The notes under the pieces are model-generated. The model saw nothing but the letters and a program-made list of their open reading frames with translations, was not told the DNA's origin and searched no databases. The translations under genes and the position numbers were made by a program. 60,676 bases of DNA from the NCBI GenBank assembly GCA_016200325.1, contig JACQEZ010000010.1, positions 1 to 60,676 of the forward strand, in the 5' to 3' direction. Below, piece after piece: positions 7,476 through 16,366 of this stretch. The DNA comes from Candidatus Manganitrophaceae bacterium. Its GTDB lineage: Bacteria > Nitrospirota > Nitrospiria > SBBL01 > Manganitrophaceae. The first letter of the stretch is position 1, and the number at the start of each line of letters is the position of its first letter.

Positions 7476-8652
7476 CTATTCTTTTTCCAACTCTTTTTCC
7501 AACCGATAGGGGAGAGAGACGGTGAAGGTCGCGCCTTTTCCATACTCGCTTCGGATGGAGACCCTCCCTTTAAGCAGCGTCACCAACTCTTTCACGATCG
7601 TGAGGCCCAGACCGCTTCCTCCCGACGTTCGGCTCTCCTCCGCCTGGTAGAAACTTTCGAAGACCCGCGACAGCGCCTCCGGCGCGATCCCGACGCCGGT
7701 GTCGGAGACCGCCATTTCGATCTCCTCCGTCGCCGGAAGATCCCGGGCGGAAATCACGATCACCCCCTGCTCGGTAAATTTAATGGCGTTGGTCAAGAGG
7801 TTTACGACGATCTGCTTTACCCGCAAGGGGTCGGAAACAATCGACGGGAGGGCGGAGGCCAGACCGTCACGGCGGATCGACAACCCTTTCCGGTCGGCCA
7901 AAGGCTTCATCTCTAGAGAGAGATCTTCCAGCAGCGGCGCAATCGCGATCGGCGCCAGATCCAGAGGCAACTTCCCCGACTCCATCCGGGCGAGGTCGAG
8001 GATGTTGTTGACCGGCTGGAGGAGGTCGTCGGCATTCCGCTGAATTCGCTCCAGCGCCGGCTTCTCTTCTTCTCCGATGGGGCCATCGGTCCCGTCGCGC
8101 AGCAGCGCGGTATAGCCGATGATGGCGTTGAGCGGGGTGCGGAGGTCGTGAAAGATCTGAGAGACGAATTCCGATTTAAACCGGTTGGCCCGCTCCGCCT
8201 CGGCGCGCAGCCTCTGTTCATTTTGCAACGCTTCGCGGCGCAGGCGGGCCAGTTCCAGGTGTGCGCCGACCCGCGCCATCAACTCCCGGGCCGAAAAAGG
8301 TTTAACGAGATAGTCGTCGGCGCCCGGCGGCTCCGTCCGCCACGGTTTCGACCCTCCAGCGGGCGCTCAGCAGGCGTCGAACATACTCGCGCATGTCGGT
8401 ATTGTCATCCGCCAACAGGATGCGGGATCCGAGCGTCCGAACATCGGTTGGCGAGAGGTGAGCATGATCCGGACGGCGGTTTTGAGGCTCCGGGGGGCCG
8501 AGCGGATTGGCGGACCAATTGAAATTTCGAATCAGATAGCCTAATTCGCCGCCGCTGACGAGCCAATTTTCGAGGTGGGGATATTTTTCTGTCCGGACAT
8601 AAAACGCTGAGCGACTCTCCTGAACAAAGCGAACCAAAATACTTCTCTGCAA
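7476..8652 (-). pseudogene. Decayed hybrid histidine kinase (PAS remnant, REC remnant, intact HisKA-HATPase)
   Basis: The 3' part (7476-8282, 268 residues) is a complete kinase core: HisKA with FHDLRTPLNA and HATPase with NLLTNAIKFTE, DTGVGI and SGLGLTIVKE. Upstream (8302-8652) the frame starts like the PAS module of large hybrid kinases (GGELGYLIRNFNWSANPLGP), but near 8485-8493 it shifts so that SLKTAVRIMLTSRQPMF is read in another frame. It then jumps (~8425-8440) to a receiver start, RILLADDNTDMREYV. After VADG (~8325-8335) about 50 residues of the receiver are missing, including the phospho-acceptor Asp, before GADDYLVKPF resumes in a different frame. At least three internal losses thus broke an ancestral sensor. 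The kinase part could still be made from an internal start. Confidence 0.75.
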
Positions 8653-8665
8653 GCATCGGATCGCT

Positions 8666-9148
8666 TTATTCTTCGCTGAAGAAAAAAGTCGCTTTCACCC
8701 GCTCCACCTCCATCAGGCGAACGATCTTTAGAAGCGCCTCGTGCATCTCCAAGACCTCTTTTTCGGAGAGATACTGTAAGCTGTGGAGCAGCTTCCCCTG
8801 AGACGGCTCCGGCGCTTGATCGACGATCCGCTTTCCGATAGCGGTGAGGTGAACCATGACGACGCGGCGATCGGGCGCGTCTCTTTTTCGGACCACATAT
8901 CCCTTTGTTTCGAGGCGATCAATGATCCCAGAGACGGTCGAGATATGAAGGTACATCTTCTGGGTCAGCTCGCTGACCGACGTCCCGCCGTCGTGCCGGA
9001 GCGTTTTAAGGAGCCAGAGCTGGGGTCCCGTCACGCCGAACTCTTTTAACACCTCCTCGGAGTATTGCTGGATCGCTTTGAAGATTCTCCGGAACGATTG
9101 GACGATCTCCGCGATCGCCGTCTTTCTTGTAACTTTCTTTTTCGGCAT
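8666..9148 (-). CDS. MarR-family transcriptional regulator
   Basis: This is a winged-helix repressor/activator of 160 residues. The order of elements is typical: dimer helix (IVQSFRRIFKAIQQYSEEVL), TGPQLWLLKTL, recognition helix region HISTVSGIIDRLETKGYVVR, wing DAPDRRVVMVHLT. I chose the start at 9148 because AGAGGA lies about 9 bases upstream; the frame extends 15 residues further without better support. It sits between the decayed kinase and the ClC gene. Its target is unknown. The palindrome at 11709-11726 is one possible operator, but this is speculative. Confidence 0.85.
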   Translation of the reverse strand: MPKKKVTRKTAIAEIVQSFRRIFKAIQQYSEEVLKEFGVTGPQLWLLKTLRHDGGTSVSELTQKMYLHISTVSGIIDRLETKGYVVRKRDAPDRRVVMVHLTAIGKRIVDQAPEPSQGKLLHSLQYLSEKEVLEMHEALLKIVRLMEVERVKATFFFSEE

Positions 9149-9280
9149 TGGGTCTGTCCTCTTTATCGGTTGGGCCATTTTGACGAGGGACATCTCTTTG
9201 AGCGGCCTTTGTCGATGATCGCCGATCGGATCAGGACAAAAGCAAAGAAGCGGATCGGAGAGCGATCACTTAGCGCTTAA

Positions 9281-10639
9281 TCACGATCTGCTCCGGCGGA
9301 GGCGGTGATAGAGATCAACAAGGATGAAAGAGAGCTTTTTGGGACGCGCGATCCGTTGAATCTGGATGACCTCGCCGATCTCCGATTGCAGATCGATCTG
9401 AAACGATTCGCTCTTGGCCACGCCGATGATCTGGCTCGGATAGACGCTCCGATGTCCGGTGATCAGAAAGCTCGTGACACAGGCGACGGCGGCATAGGAG
9501 GCGAGGAGCGGGCCGAAGAGCTCGATTGCCATCACCGAGGCGGCGATGGGGGTGTTCGTCGCCCCGGCCAAGACCGCCATCATGCCGATGGCGGCGAAGG
9601 TCCCCCGGTCCATCGACGTCATCTGCCCCCAGAGATCTCCCGCGGCGGCGCCGATAAAAAAAACCGGTGTGAGAATTCCGCCGCTCCCGCCCGATCCGAG
9701 CGTCACCGCCGTCGTGATCGTTTTCCAGAAAAACGCGCCGGAAGGAAGACCCTTCCCTTGCACCGCCTCTTCTATGCCGGAGATTCCGAGACCGAGATAG
9801 CTGTTTCCGACCGAGAGGGTCAATAGGATCAAAAGTATCCCGCCGGCCACCCCTTTCCAGGGCTTCCAGATGGGCCATCGTTTAAAGCCGCGCTCGACCC
9901 CTTCTAGGATCAAAATGAGCACCAACGCGATCAAGCCGAAAAAGAGGCCGGCGAGAAAGACTTTGAAAAAGGTCCACTCATCGATCGCAGGCACCAGGGT
10001 AACGGTGTGATGGAAGTAGGTCATGCCGAGGCGGGTGGCGACATGGTAGGCGATGATTCCGGAGACGAAGGAGGGGTAGAGGACATCATAAAGGAGCTGT
10101 CCCAAAAAGAGGACCTCGACGGCAAAGAGGGCGCCGGCGATCGGGGTGCCGAAGACCCCCGCGAAGCCTCCCGCGATGCCGCAGATCACCAGTTTTTTCC
10201 GATCATACGGAGAGAGACGAATCAGATTGGCGAAGGCCGAGGCGAGGCCGGCCCCGATTTGGGCGCACGGTCCTTCCTTCCCGGCGGAGCCGCCGGAGGC
10301 GATCGTGAGGATCGTCGCCAACAACTTGATCGGCACGACGCGGGGATCGATCCGGCCTTCCCGTTTGTGGATCGCCCAGATGACTTTCTCCGTTCCGTGT
10401 CCTTCCGCTTCCGGCGCGAAAACCCGGACCAATAGGCTGCTTAAAAAGAGGGTGATCGGCAGGAGAAGAAAGAAGTAAGGATAGGGTGCCGTCCGTTCGA
10501 TGCCGCGCCGAAGGAGAATGAGAAAAAGCGCGGTCGACGCGCCGACGACCACGCCGACGAAGGCGGCCAGCGCGGTCCACTTCAACAGACTCAGCAGCAG
10601 GGTTCCTTGCTCGACAAAGATTCGGCGGTGGAGCGACAT
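9281..10639 (-). CDS. ClC-family chloride channel/transporter
   Basis: This 452-residue membrane protein has about 10-12 hydrophobic helices and the ClC signatures: GGSAGKEGP (with the gating Glu), FGTPIAGALFAVE, and GSGGSGGILTP. The cytoplasmic proton glutamate of the E. coli exchanger (second Glu in FIIEEM) aligns with Val here (FAVEV), as in ClC channels, which hints at channel-like behaviour. I prefer the ATG at 10639 (GGAGGAG upstream, MSLHRR) over the TTG at 10708. No C-terminal CBS domains are present. It transports anions across the inner membrane. Confidence 0.9.
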   Translation of the reverse strand: MSLHRRIFVEQGTLLLSLLKWTALAAFVGVVVGASTALFLILLRRGIERTAPYPYFFLLLPITLFLSSLLVRVFAPEAEGHGTEKVIWAIHKREGRIDPRVVPIKLLATILTIASGGSAGKEGPCAQIGAGLASAFANLIRLSPYDRKKLVICGIAGGFAGVFGTPIAGALFAVEVLFLGQLLYDVLYPSFVSGIIAYHVATRLGMTYFHHTVTLVPAIDEWTFFKVFLAGLFFGLIALVLILILEGVERGFKRWPIWKPWKGVAGGILLILLTLSVGNSYLGLGISGIEEAVQGKGLPSGAFFWKTITTAVTLGSGGSGGILTPVFFIGAAAGDLWGQMTSMDRGTFAAIGMMAVLAGATNTPIAASVMAIELFGPLLASYAAVACVTSFLITGHRSVYPSQIIGVAKSESFQIDLQSEIGEVIQIQRIARPKKLSFILVDLYHRLRRSRS

Positions 10640-10803
10640 CCTTTTAATCGTCTCCTCCCGCAGAGGGGGATCGGTCGCTCCGGAAATTTTGGGATTTTCA
10701 GGAGACAAGTTTAACCTACTGTCGAGAGAAGTGGAGAGATATACCGTCCCGCCTTACCGAGCTTGAAGCTGTCTACCCTATCACACATCGGTTCGGCTGT
10801 CCA

Positions 10804-11652
10804 TCATGGATCGGCGGTGCGATCTTCGCGGAGGCGGGCGCCCAATCCGATCCGTCCCTGCTCCTGCTTTTCATATTCCGGCCGTTCCACTTGGCTGGCA
10901 TCGAACTCAAAGCGGACCGGGGAGGTGTTCCGTGCCGTGACGGTGACCGTTTGCGAAGCGATTTTCATGTGGGGATGCCAGGCGGTAATCTTGTAGGTTC
11001 CCGGGGGCAGCCCCTCGATGGAAAAGCGGCCGTCGGCGCCGGTGATCGCATAATAGGGGTTGTCGACCACAAAGGCCCAGTTCTGCATGAACTCATGCAT
11101 GCCGCAGATCGTCTCAGTGATTTTGGTCGACGGTTTCAGTCGGATTGTCCCGGTCTGAGTCGATTTTACCGGGAGCGGCTGGTTCAGGACAATGTTGCCT
11201 CCCTCACTTTGATAGATCTGAATGTTGTGGATGACCGGGTCGTCATTGATGACATTGATTTTCTGATGCTGCTCCATTACGGAGACGAACGGCTCGAAGG
11301 TGCATTGGACCACGTGGAACTCTCCCGTCGGATGGCGAAACGGCTTTCCTTTTTGGACCGCTTGCACGGCGATGACCACATCCTGAAGCCCTCCTTCTTG
11401 GGAGCGCTTAAACTCCTGGAGGACCCGGTTCCCCTTGCCGTCCGAATCCCGCTTCTCGCAGAACGGACCGAAGGGGTAGAGGACGAGGTGAAAAAGACGG
11501 GGCGGGGGGACCTCTCCTTTGAGGGTGACCGTTCCAGTCACGGTGCCGCCGTTGCCGACGTTGATTTCCTCATAACCGAAGGCAGCCGGACCGGCCGACA
11601 TTAAAACGATTCCGGCTAAAAATAGGGCTCCAAAGGCATTTCTCATCTTCAT
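10804..11652 (-). CDS. Exported cupredoxin-like protein with carboxypeptidase-regulatory-like domain
   Basis: The 282-residue protein has a signal peptide (1-26) and a beta-sandwich region with possible copper ligands: a His in DDPVIHNIQIYQ and the cluster CGMHEFM. It then has a carboxypeptidase-regulatory-like/transthyretin-like fold (YAITGADGRFSIEGLPPGTY, WHPHMK). Such plastocyanin-like proteins are common in the periplasm of chemolithotrophic bacteria and may carry electrons or bind metal. The charged tail (RLREDRTADP) is unexplained. Its promoter is overlapped by an 18-bp palindrome (11709-11726), so its transcription is probably repressor-controlled. Confidence 0.75.
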   Translation of the reverse strand: MKMRNAFGALFLAGIVLMSAGPAAFGYEEINVGNGGTVTGTVTLKGEVPPPRLFHLVLYPFGPFCEKRDSDGKGNRVLQEFKRSQEGGLQDVVIAVQAVQKGKPFRHPTGEFHVVQCTFEPFVSVMEQHQKINVINDDPVIHNIQIYQSEGGNIVLNQPLPVKSTQTGTIRLKPSTKITETICGMHEFMQNWAFVVDNPYYAITGADGRFSIEGLPPGTYKITAWHPHMKIASQTVTVTARNTSPVRFEFDASQVERPEYEKQEQGRIGLGARLREDRTADP

Positions 11653-11708
11653 AAGGCCTCGCTGTGATCGAAAGGGGTTCCAATTGTCTGACTGACTTCC
11701 GCTTCTAC

Positions 11709-11740
11709 TATTTTGTATACAAAATAATGGTCCATGTCAA
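11709..11740 (-). promoter_or_regulatory. Promoter overlapped by perfect 18-bp palindromic operator
   Basis: On the minus strand TTGACA (11735-11740) is followed 17 bases later by TACAAA (11712-11717), driving the cupredoxin-like gene. The perfect palindrome TATTTTGTATACAAAATA (11709-11726) covers the -10 region. The core TTGTATACAA resembles GntR- or MarR-type operators. A repressor bound here would block the polymerase; its identity is unknown. Confidence 0.6.
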
Positions 11741-11960
11741 GTAGTATAAAGGATAACCGGCAGGTAATGGGTCTTACAAAGATGACCGGGCGCATATCGG
11801 TAAAACGGCCTCGATAGCGCTATTTTACATCGATGTGCTCTCTTCGAAGAAATCCCAAGATTGACTTTCCCTCTATGGGACAGTGCGATGCGGGTGTTTT
11901 CCTGGGGAGCGCTACGGGCAGTGTCTGTTGAACCGAGCGCCTATTCAAAGAGGGAAGGGA

Positions 11961-12134
11961 ATGATCAATCGACTGTGGCTCTTTGGCTTGGTTCTTTGTA
12001 TCCCGTTGCTGGAGTTATTATCGGAGCGGTCGGCCTCGGCGCGCTCCAGCCGCAGCAGATTGTCGTTAAGACTGGATCTCCATGCTTTTTATCAATCCGT
12101 CGCGAATAAGATAGACATGCCGCGGGGGGCATGA
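11961..12134 (+). CDS. Possible small secreted protein (57 aa)
   Basis: An ATG with a good upstream AGGGAAGGGA opens a 57-residue frame that begins with a signal-like hydrophobic stretch (MINRLWLFGLVLCIPLLELL, then SERSASA) and continues with a basic tail rich in Arg and Ser. No family is recognised. It could be a genuine small exported protein or the remnant of a longer one. The stretch before it (11741-11960) holds nothing else that I can support. Confidence 0.35.
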   Translation: MINRLWLFGLVLCIPLLELLSERSASARSSRSRLSLRLDLHAFYQSVANKIDMPRGA

Positions 12135-12168
12135 TCTCTTTCACCTGCATTTATTTCTTCCTTTGTTA

Positions 12169-12183
12169 AACGGTTAAACCGTT
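12169..12183. promoter_or_regulatory. Short inverted repeat, possible operator
   Basis: AACGGTT-A-AACCGTT forms a perfect 7-1-7 inverted repeat in the intergenic region before the metallophosphoesterase gene. TetR-type operators often look like this, but no regulator gene adjoins it. Confidence 0.35.
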
Positions 12184-12367
12184 CAAATACAACCTATTAT
12201 AAAATCGTAGCGTTCTTTTTCCGGGTCTGTCTATGATACAGAAGGAGTAGTGTCAATTTTGTGAAGCGAATTCCTCTTTTCTCGGCTAAATTCTTTATAA
12301 TAAGATCATCGGGACGGGATCGTTGTTTTCAATTCTGACCGGTTGATCAATCACGAAAGGAAACGGG

Positions 12368-13246
12368 GTGGGGAGGGGGAGACTTCCGAAAGGGTGGTTC
12401 CGTGCGACCGAGTCGTTTGAAGCGGCCCTGTTTCACGGCGGATGGGGGGCGCGCCTGGCCTATCGGCTGGGGCTTCAGGGCGCGGTCGAGACCCGCTTGC
12501 ACGCGCTCTCCCTTCCGACCGCGGCCCCTTCCATGCCGCCATTGCGCATCGGCTTTGCATCCGATTTTCACGCGGGGCCGCTGACCGATCCAAGGCTCCT
12601 CGCCCGCGCTTTCGAGTCGCTCGCCGCGGCCTCACCCCATCTTGTTCTGCTGGGAGGGGACTTCATCTCCTTCCGAACCGATGAAATCGATCTCTTTTGT
12701 GAGCAGGTGAGACGGCTCAATCCGCCCCACGGCATTTATGCCGTCTTGGGCAACCATGACCTCTGGGCCGATGATGCGATGATCGTAAAGCGGCTTGAAT
12801 CGGCCGGGGTCCGCGTGTTGGTCAATGAGAATGTCCGGCTGGGAGGGCCGTTTGAAGCGCTCTTCGTCTGCGGGATCGATGATCCGGTCGCCGGAGATCC
12901 GGATCCGGCCGATACGTTCAGAGGGGCGGAGGGGACCCGGATTCTTCTGATGCATTCGCCGGGCGGTCTGCCGCTGCTGCGGGGGTATCGTTTCGACGTG
13001 GCATTCACCGGGCACACCCATGGTGGACAGATCGCTTTACCGGGAGGGATCCCGATCGTCCTGCCGCCGGGAAATGCCGGCCGCCGGTATGCACATGGAG
13101 AGTTTAAAGGTTCAAACGGTCAGGGCGTGTTGATCGTTAGCAAAGGGGTCGGACTGAGCGGCCTGCCGATCCGACTTTTTGCAAGGTCTGAAGTGCATCT
13201 CTGCACGATTCAGTGGCGAAGCCAGAAGAAGGAAGGAATGCTCTGA
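12368..13246 (+). CDS. Calcineurin-like metallophosphoesterase (YaeI/YkuE type)
   Basis: The 292-residue enzyme has the five metal-binding blocks in order: ASDFHAG, LGGDFI, GNHDLW, LLMHSP and GHTHGGQ. These bind the dinuclear metal centre that hydrolyses phosphomono- or diesters. The start is a GTG preceded by GAAAGGA. The N-terminal ~55 residues resemble the membrane-proximal lead segment of this group, but no clear transmembrane helix is seen. Possible substrates include phospholipid or nucleotide diesters; the exact one is unknown. It is convergent with ppc. Confidence 0.85.
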   Translation: MGRGRLPKGWFRATESFEAALFHGGWGARLAYRLGLQGAVETRLHALSLPTAAPSMPPLRIGFASDFHAGPLTDPRLLARAFESLAAASPHLVLLGGDFISFRTDEIDLFCEQVRRLNPPHGIYAVLGNHDLWADDAMIVKRLESAGVRVLVNENVRLGGPFEALFVCGIDDPVAGDPDPADTFRGAEGTRILLMHSPGGLPLLRGYRFDVAFTGHTHGGQIALPGGIPIVLPPGNAGRRYAHGEFKGSNGQGVLIVSKGVGLSGLPIRLFARSEVHLCTIQWRSQKKEGML

Positions 13247-13296
13247 TATCGGCAGATCCAAGCGCCGATGGGTCTCACCCGCACTCCGCGCTCGCT

Positions 13297-16116
13297 TTAC
13301 CCCGTATTCCGCATTCCGGTTGCGATACAATTGATCGTCAATAAGATGGCGTGAATCAGCTCTTCGCGCTCTTTCTTTCCGAGCTTCTGGGAGCGGAGCT
13401 TTCGAATGAGGTTGACCTGGATGTAGTTGATCGGATCGATGAAAGGGTTGCGCAGCCGGATCGACTGCTGGAGGGTCGGATCGTTGGCGAGGATCTCCTC
13501 GGTTTCGGTGATCTTGCCGACGAGGTCGATCGTCAGCTCGAATTCGGATTGAATCCGTCCGAAGATCCGTTTTCTCAGCTCGGCGTCGCGGACGAGCCCC
13601 GCATAATGATGCGCGATGTGGATGTCGGCTTTGGCGAGGGTCATCTGAATATTGTCGATGAAGTTGTTGAAGAACGGCCAGGCGCGGTACATCTCCTGGA
13701 GGAGCGGGCCGTGCTCCGTCGGGTTTTTGTCGTAAAAGGTCTTGAAGGCGGACCCCACCGGAAACCAACCGCCGACCAGCTGGCGGCTCTGCGTCCAGGA
13801 GAAAATCCACGGGATGGCGCGCATATCTTGCATTGTCTTCCCTCCCCGCCGAAAAGCCGGTCGGGAGCCCATCTTGAGATGGCCGATCTCGGAGATCGGC
13901 GTCGCCTCCTGAAAATAACGATAGAGGTCGGAATCGCCGACCAGCTCTCCATAGAGCCTGTAGGCGATCTGAGAAATTTCCTCAAACGCCGCTTCATACC
14001 GGGCGATCCGCCGCGAGGCGGTCGTCGACGGCTCTTCATTCAAAGTCGCTTTGAGCACCCCGCTGATCAATAATTCCAAATTGTGGGTCGCCGTCCCCTG
14101 GTTGGCATATTTCGAGGAGATCACCTCACCCTGCTCCGTAATTTTAATCCGTCCCATCACCGTGTCGGGGGGTTGGGCGAGGATGGCGCGGTGGGTCGGT
14201 CCCCCGCCGCGGCCGACGCTGCCGCCGCGCCCGTGAAAGAGGGTGAGATGCACCTGATGCGCCTGCGCGACATCTCGGAGGATCTTCTGGGTTTTGTAAA
14301 GCTCCCAGCTCGAGGTCAAGACGCCGGAGTCTTTGCTGCTGTCGGAGTAGCCGAGCATGATCTCCTGCTGTCGTCCGCGGGCCAAGAGATTTTTCTGATA
14401 TGCCTGATTTTTAAAGAGGCCATCCATGATATCGGGGGCCGACCGCAGGTCGTTGATCCGCTCGAAGAGGGGAGCGATGTCGAGCCCGCTCTCATAGCCG
14501 GCATCTTGCGTCGGGCCGCAGAGTCCTGCCTCCTTTGCGAGGAGCTGAACGATCAACACATCGCTCCGTTGCGCGGCAAGGCTGATGATGTAGCTGCCGA
14601 TCGCTTCGGGGTCGATCGCTTCTTTGATCTTACGGATGCTTTTAAAGGTCTCGAGGACCTCCTGGTTTTCGGGAGAGAGGGTCAAGAAGGAAGGGATCAG
14701 GGGGCGAAGGGTGAGGAGCTCTTGGGTCAGGATCTCCACTTTCTTATTCTCATCGGCGGCGGCGTAGTCGGGATAGAGTTGCAGGCGCTCGAAGATCTCC
14801 TGGACGACCTTTCGATGCCGCTCGGCCTCTTGCCGGACGTCGAGGCGAGCGAGGTAAAAATCGAAGACCTGGACCCGCGTTAAAAGGGCATCGACCGCCA
14901 TCTCGGCGGGGCGTTTCCCGGCATCCCCGACGAGGCTTCGCCGGAGGATTTCCAGATCGTCGATGAATTCGGAGGCGGAGCGATAGCCGCGGGCCGGCGC
15001 TTTATCCCTGGAGAGACTAAATCCCATCCGATGATCGATTTCGCTCCGGGTTGCTTCGAGCTTGAGTTTGATGAAGCCGAGCTTCTGCCGATACGGCTCG
15101 TACGGGTTTCGGCCGAGGAGGGGAGCGGCCTGCTCCGGAAAGCGCCCGGCGTCGTCCTGGATCGACATCAATAGCGCTTTGGAGACATCGACGAGGTATT
15201 TCGACTGGCTCAGCTCAATCGTCAGCTGATGGATCGACTCAAGGTAGAGATGAAAGATCAGCTCCTTCTGCCGGAGGACGGTCCACTCGGTGTCTTTGGC
15301 CGTGACGGATGGATTCCCGTCGCGATCGCCGCCGATCCAGGAGCCGAACCGCAAAAACGGCGGGATGATCATGTCGGTCTCTGGATACTGTCCTCGGATA
15401 TGATCCCGAATATCGGCGTAGATCCGAGGGATGATCGGATAAAAGGTCTCCCGAAAATAGAAGAGGCCGTTGCTCACCTCTTCGCGCACCGTCGGGCGGT
15501 CGAGATGGATGTCGCCGGTCTGCCAGAGAAGGGTGATCTGGTTGAGGAGGTCTTGCTTGATCGCTTCGGTCTCCCGCGGTGTCCAGATCGGGCTCTCCCG
15601 CTTGAACATCAAGAGGTAGATCGTCCGGTATTTTTCCAAGATCGTCTGGCGCTTCGCCTCGGTCGGGTGGGCGGTGATCACCGGCATGATCCGCATCTGC
15701 GTCAGCTGCTCGTGCCAGGCGGCCGGATTTTTCCGATTCGCTTCGGCAAAATAATCGTCAAGCGATCCGTCGACCTGCCGGCCCCGCCGCTCCATCTCAC
15801 GCCGCGCCTGCATCCCGAAATTTTCCTCCGCGACGTTCAGGAGATTGAACGAGAGATCGAAAGCGGAGACGAGCTGGGTGCAGGTGGGAAGGTCGAGCCG
15901 GTCGATCATTTGGAGGAGCTTTCGCTCGAGCGCCGGATTGTACCGGTCGCGCAGCTCGCGGCAGATCTTCCGGAATTGCTCGATCAGATTCACGAGCGGC
16001 TCCCCCCCCTGTTCCAGCAGGACCTGGCGGAGGAGCCCGTCGAGATAATCGATATCCCCCTGGAGCGGACGGAGCGGGTGCGGTCGGTTCGATTTGTTTG
16101 AATCTCCTTTGGCCAT
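13297..16116 (-). CDS. ppc: Phosphoenolpyruvate carboxylase
   Basis: This enzyme carboxylates PEP to oxaloacetate, an anaplerotic step. The 939-residue length is typical. Visible signatures are the first active-site block VITAHPTEAKR, GGDRDGNPSVT, the GYSDSSKDSG block, FHGRGGSVGRGGGP, and the conserved C-terminus MRNTG. The start ATG at 16116 (MAKGDSNKS) fits the family. It has no close operon partner: the metallophosphoesterase is convergent downstream and a lipoprotein gene lies upstream on the same strand with its own terminator. Confidence 0.97.
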   Translation of the reverse strand: MAKGDSNKSNRPHPLRPLQGDIDYLDGLLRQVLLEQGGEPLVNLIEQFRKICRELRDRYNPALERKLLQMIDRLDLPTCTQLVSAFDLSFNLLNVAEENFGMQARREMERRGRQVDGSLDDYFAEANRKNPAAWHEQLTQMRIMPVITAHPTEAKRQTILEKYRTIYLLMFKRESPIWTPRETEAIKQDLLNQITLLWQTGDIHLDRPTVREEVSNGLFYFRETFYPIIPRIYADIRDHIRGQYPETDMIIPPFLRFGSWIGGDRDGNPSVTAKDTEWTVLRQKELIFHLYLESIHQLTIELSQSKYLVDVSKALLMSIQDDAGRFPEQAAPLLGRNPYEPYRQKLGFIKLKLEATRSEIDHRMGFSLSRDKAPARGYRSASEFIDDLEILRRSLVGDAGKRPAEMAVDALLTRVQVFDFYLARLDVRQEAERHRKVVQEIFERLQLYPDYAAADENKKVEILTQELLTLRPLIPSFLTLSPENQEVLETFKSIRKIKEAIDPEAIGSYIISLAAQRSDVLIVQLLAKEAGLCGPTQDAGYESGLDIAPLFERINDLRSAPDIMDGLFKNQAYQKNLLARGRQQEIMLGYSDSSKDSGVLTSSWELYKTQKILRDVAQAHQVHLTLFHGRGGSVGRGGGPTHRAILAQPPDTVMGRIKITEQGEVISSKYANQGTATHNLELLISGVLKATLNEEPSTTASRRIARYEAAFEEISQIAYRLYGELVGDSDLYRYFQEATPISEIGHLKMGSRPAFRRGGKTMQDMRAIPWIFSWTQSRQLVGGWFPVGSAFKTFYDKNPTEHGPLLQEMYRAWPFFNNFIDNIQMTLAKADIHIAHHYAGLVRDAELRKRIFGRIQSEFELTIDLVGKITETEEILANDPTLQQSIRLRNPFIDPINYIQVNLIRKLRSQKLGKKEREELIHAILLTINCIATGMRNTG

Positions 16117-16310
16117 GCGGCTAATCTAACAGTCTTCACGCACGGAATCAAGAAATCTGTTTCTGCGGAGGGGGTGGATCGATCCTTTTTGGTGCCCCTT
16201 TTTGCGAACATTTTGTCGTTATTTCCGCCGCTGCCGAGCGGTTTCATCCGGATACGCAAATGGCAATCGAGGGGTAGAATCTTTCAGCTCGCCGTTTTTC
16301 GGACGCTGAA

Positions 16311-16345
16311 ATAAAAAGGGCGCCCCGGTGTAGACCGGGGCGCCC
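16311..16345 (-). terminator. Rho-independent terminator of the lipoprotein gene
   Basis: On the minus strand a perfect 12-bp GC stem (16334-16345 pairing with 16318-16329) with a 4-base loop is followed by TTTTTATTTC. It lies directly after the stop of the gene at 16367. Confidence 0.85.
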
Positions 16346-16366
16346 CTGAAATGTGCGAGGGTCGGC

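Noticed and set aside
13351-14883. Long plus-strand open frames opposite ppc
   Set aside because: They mirror the codon pattern of the real ppc gene on the other strand and have low-complexity Arg/Glu/Gly composition.
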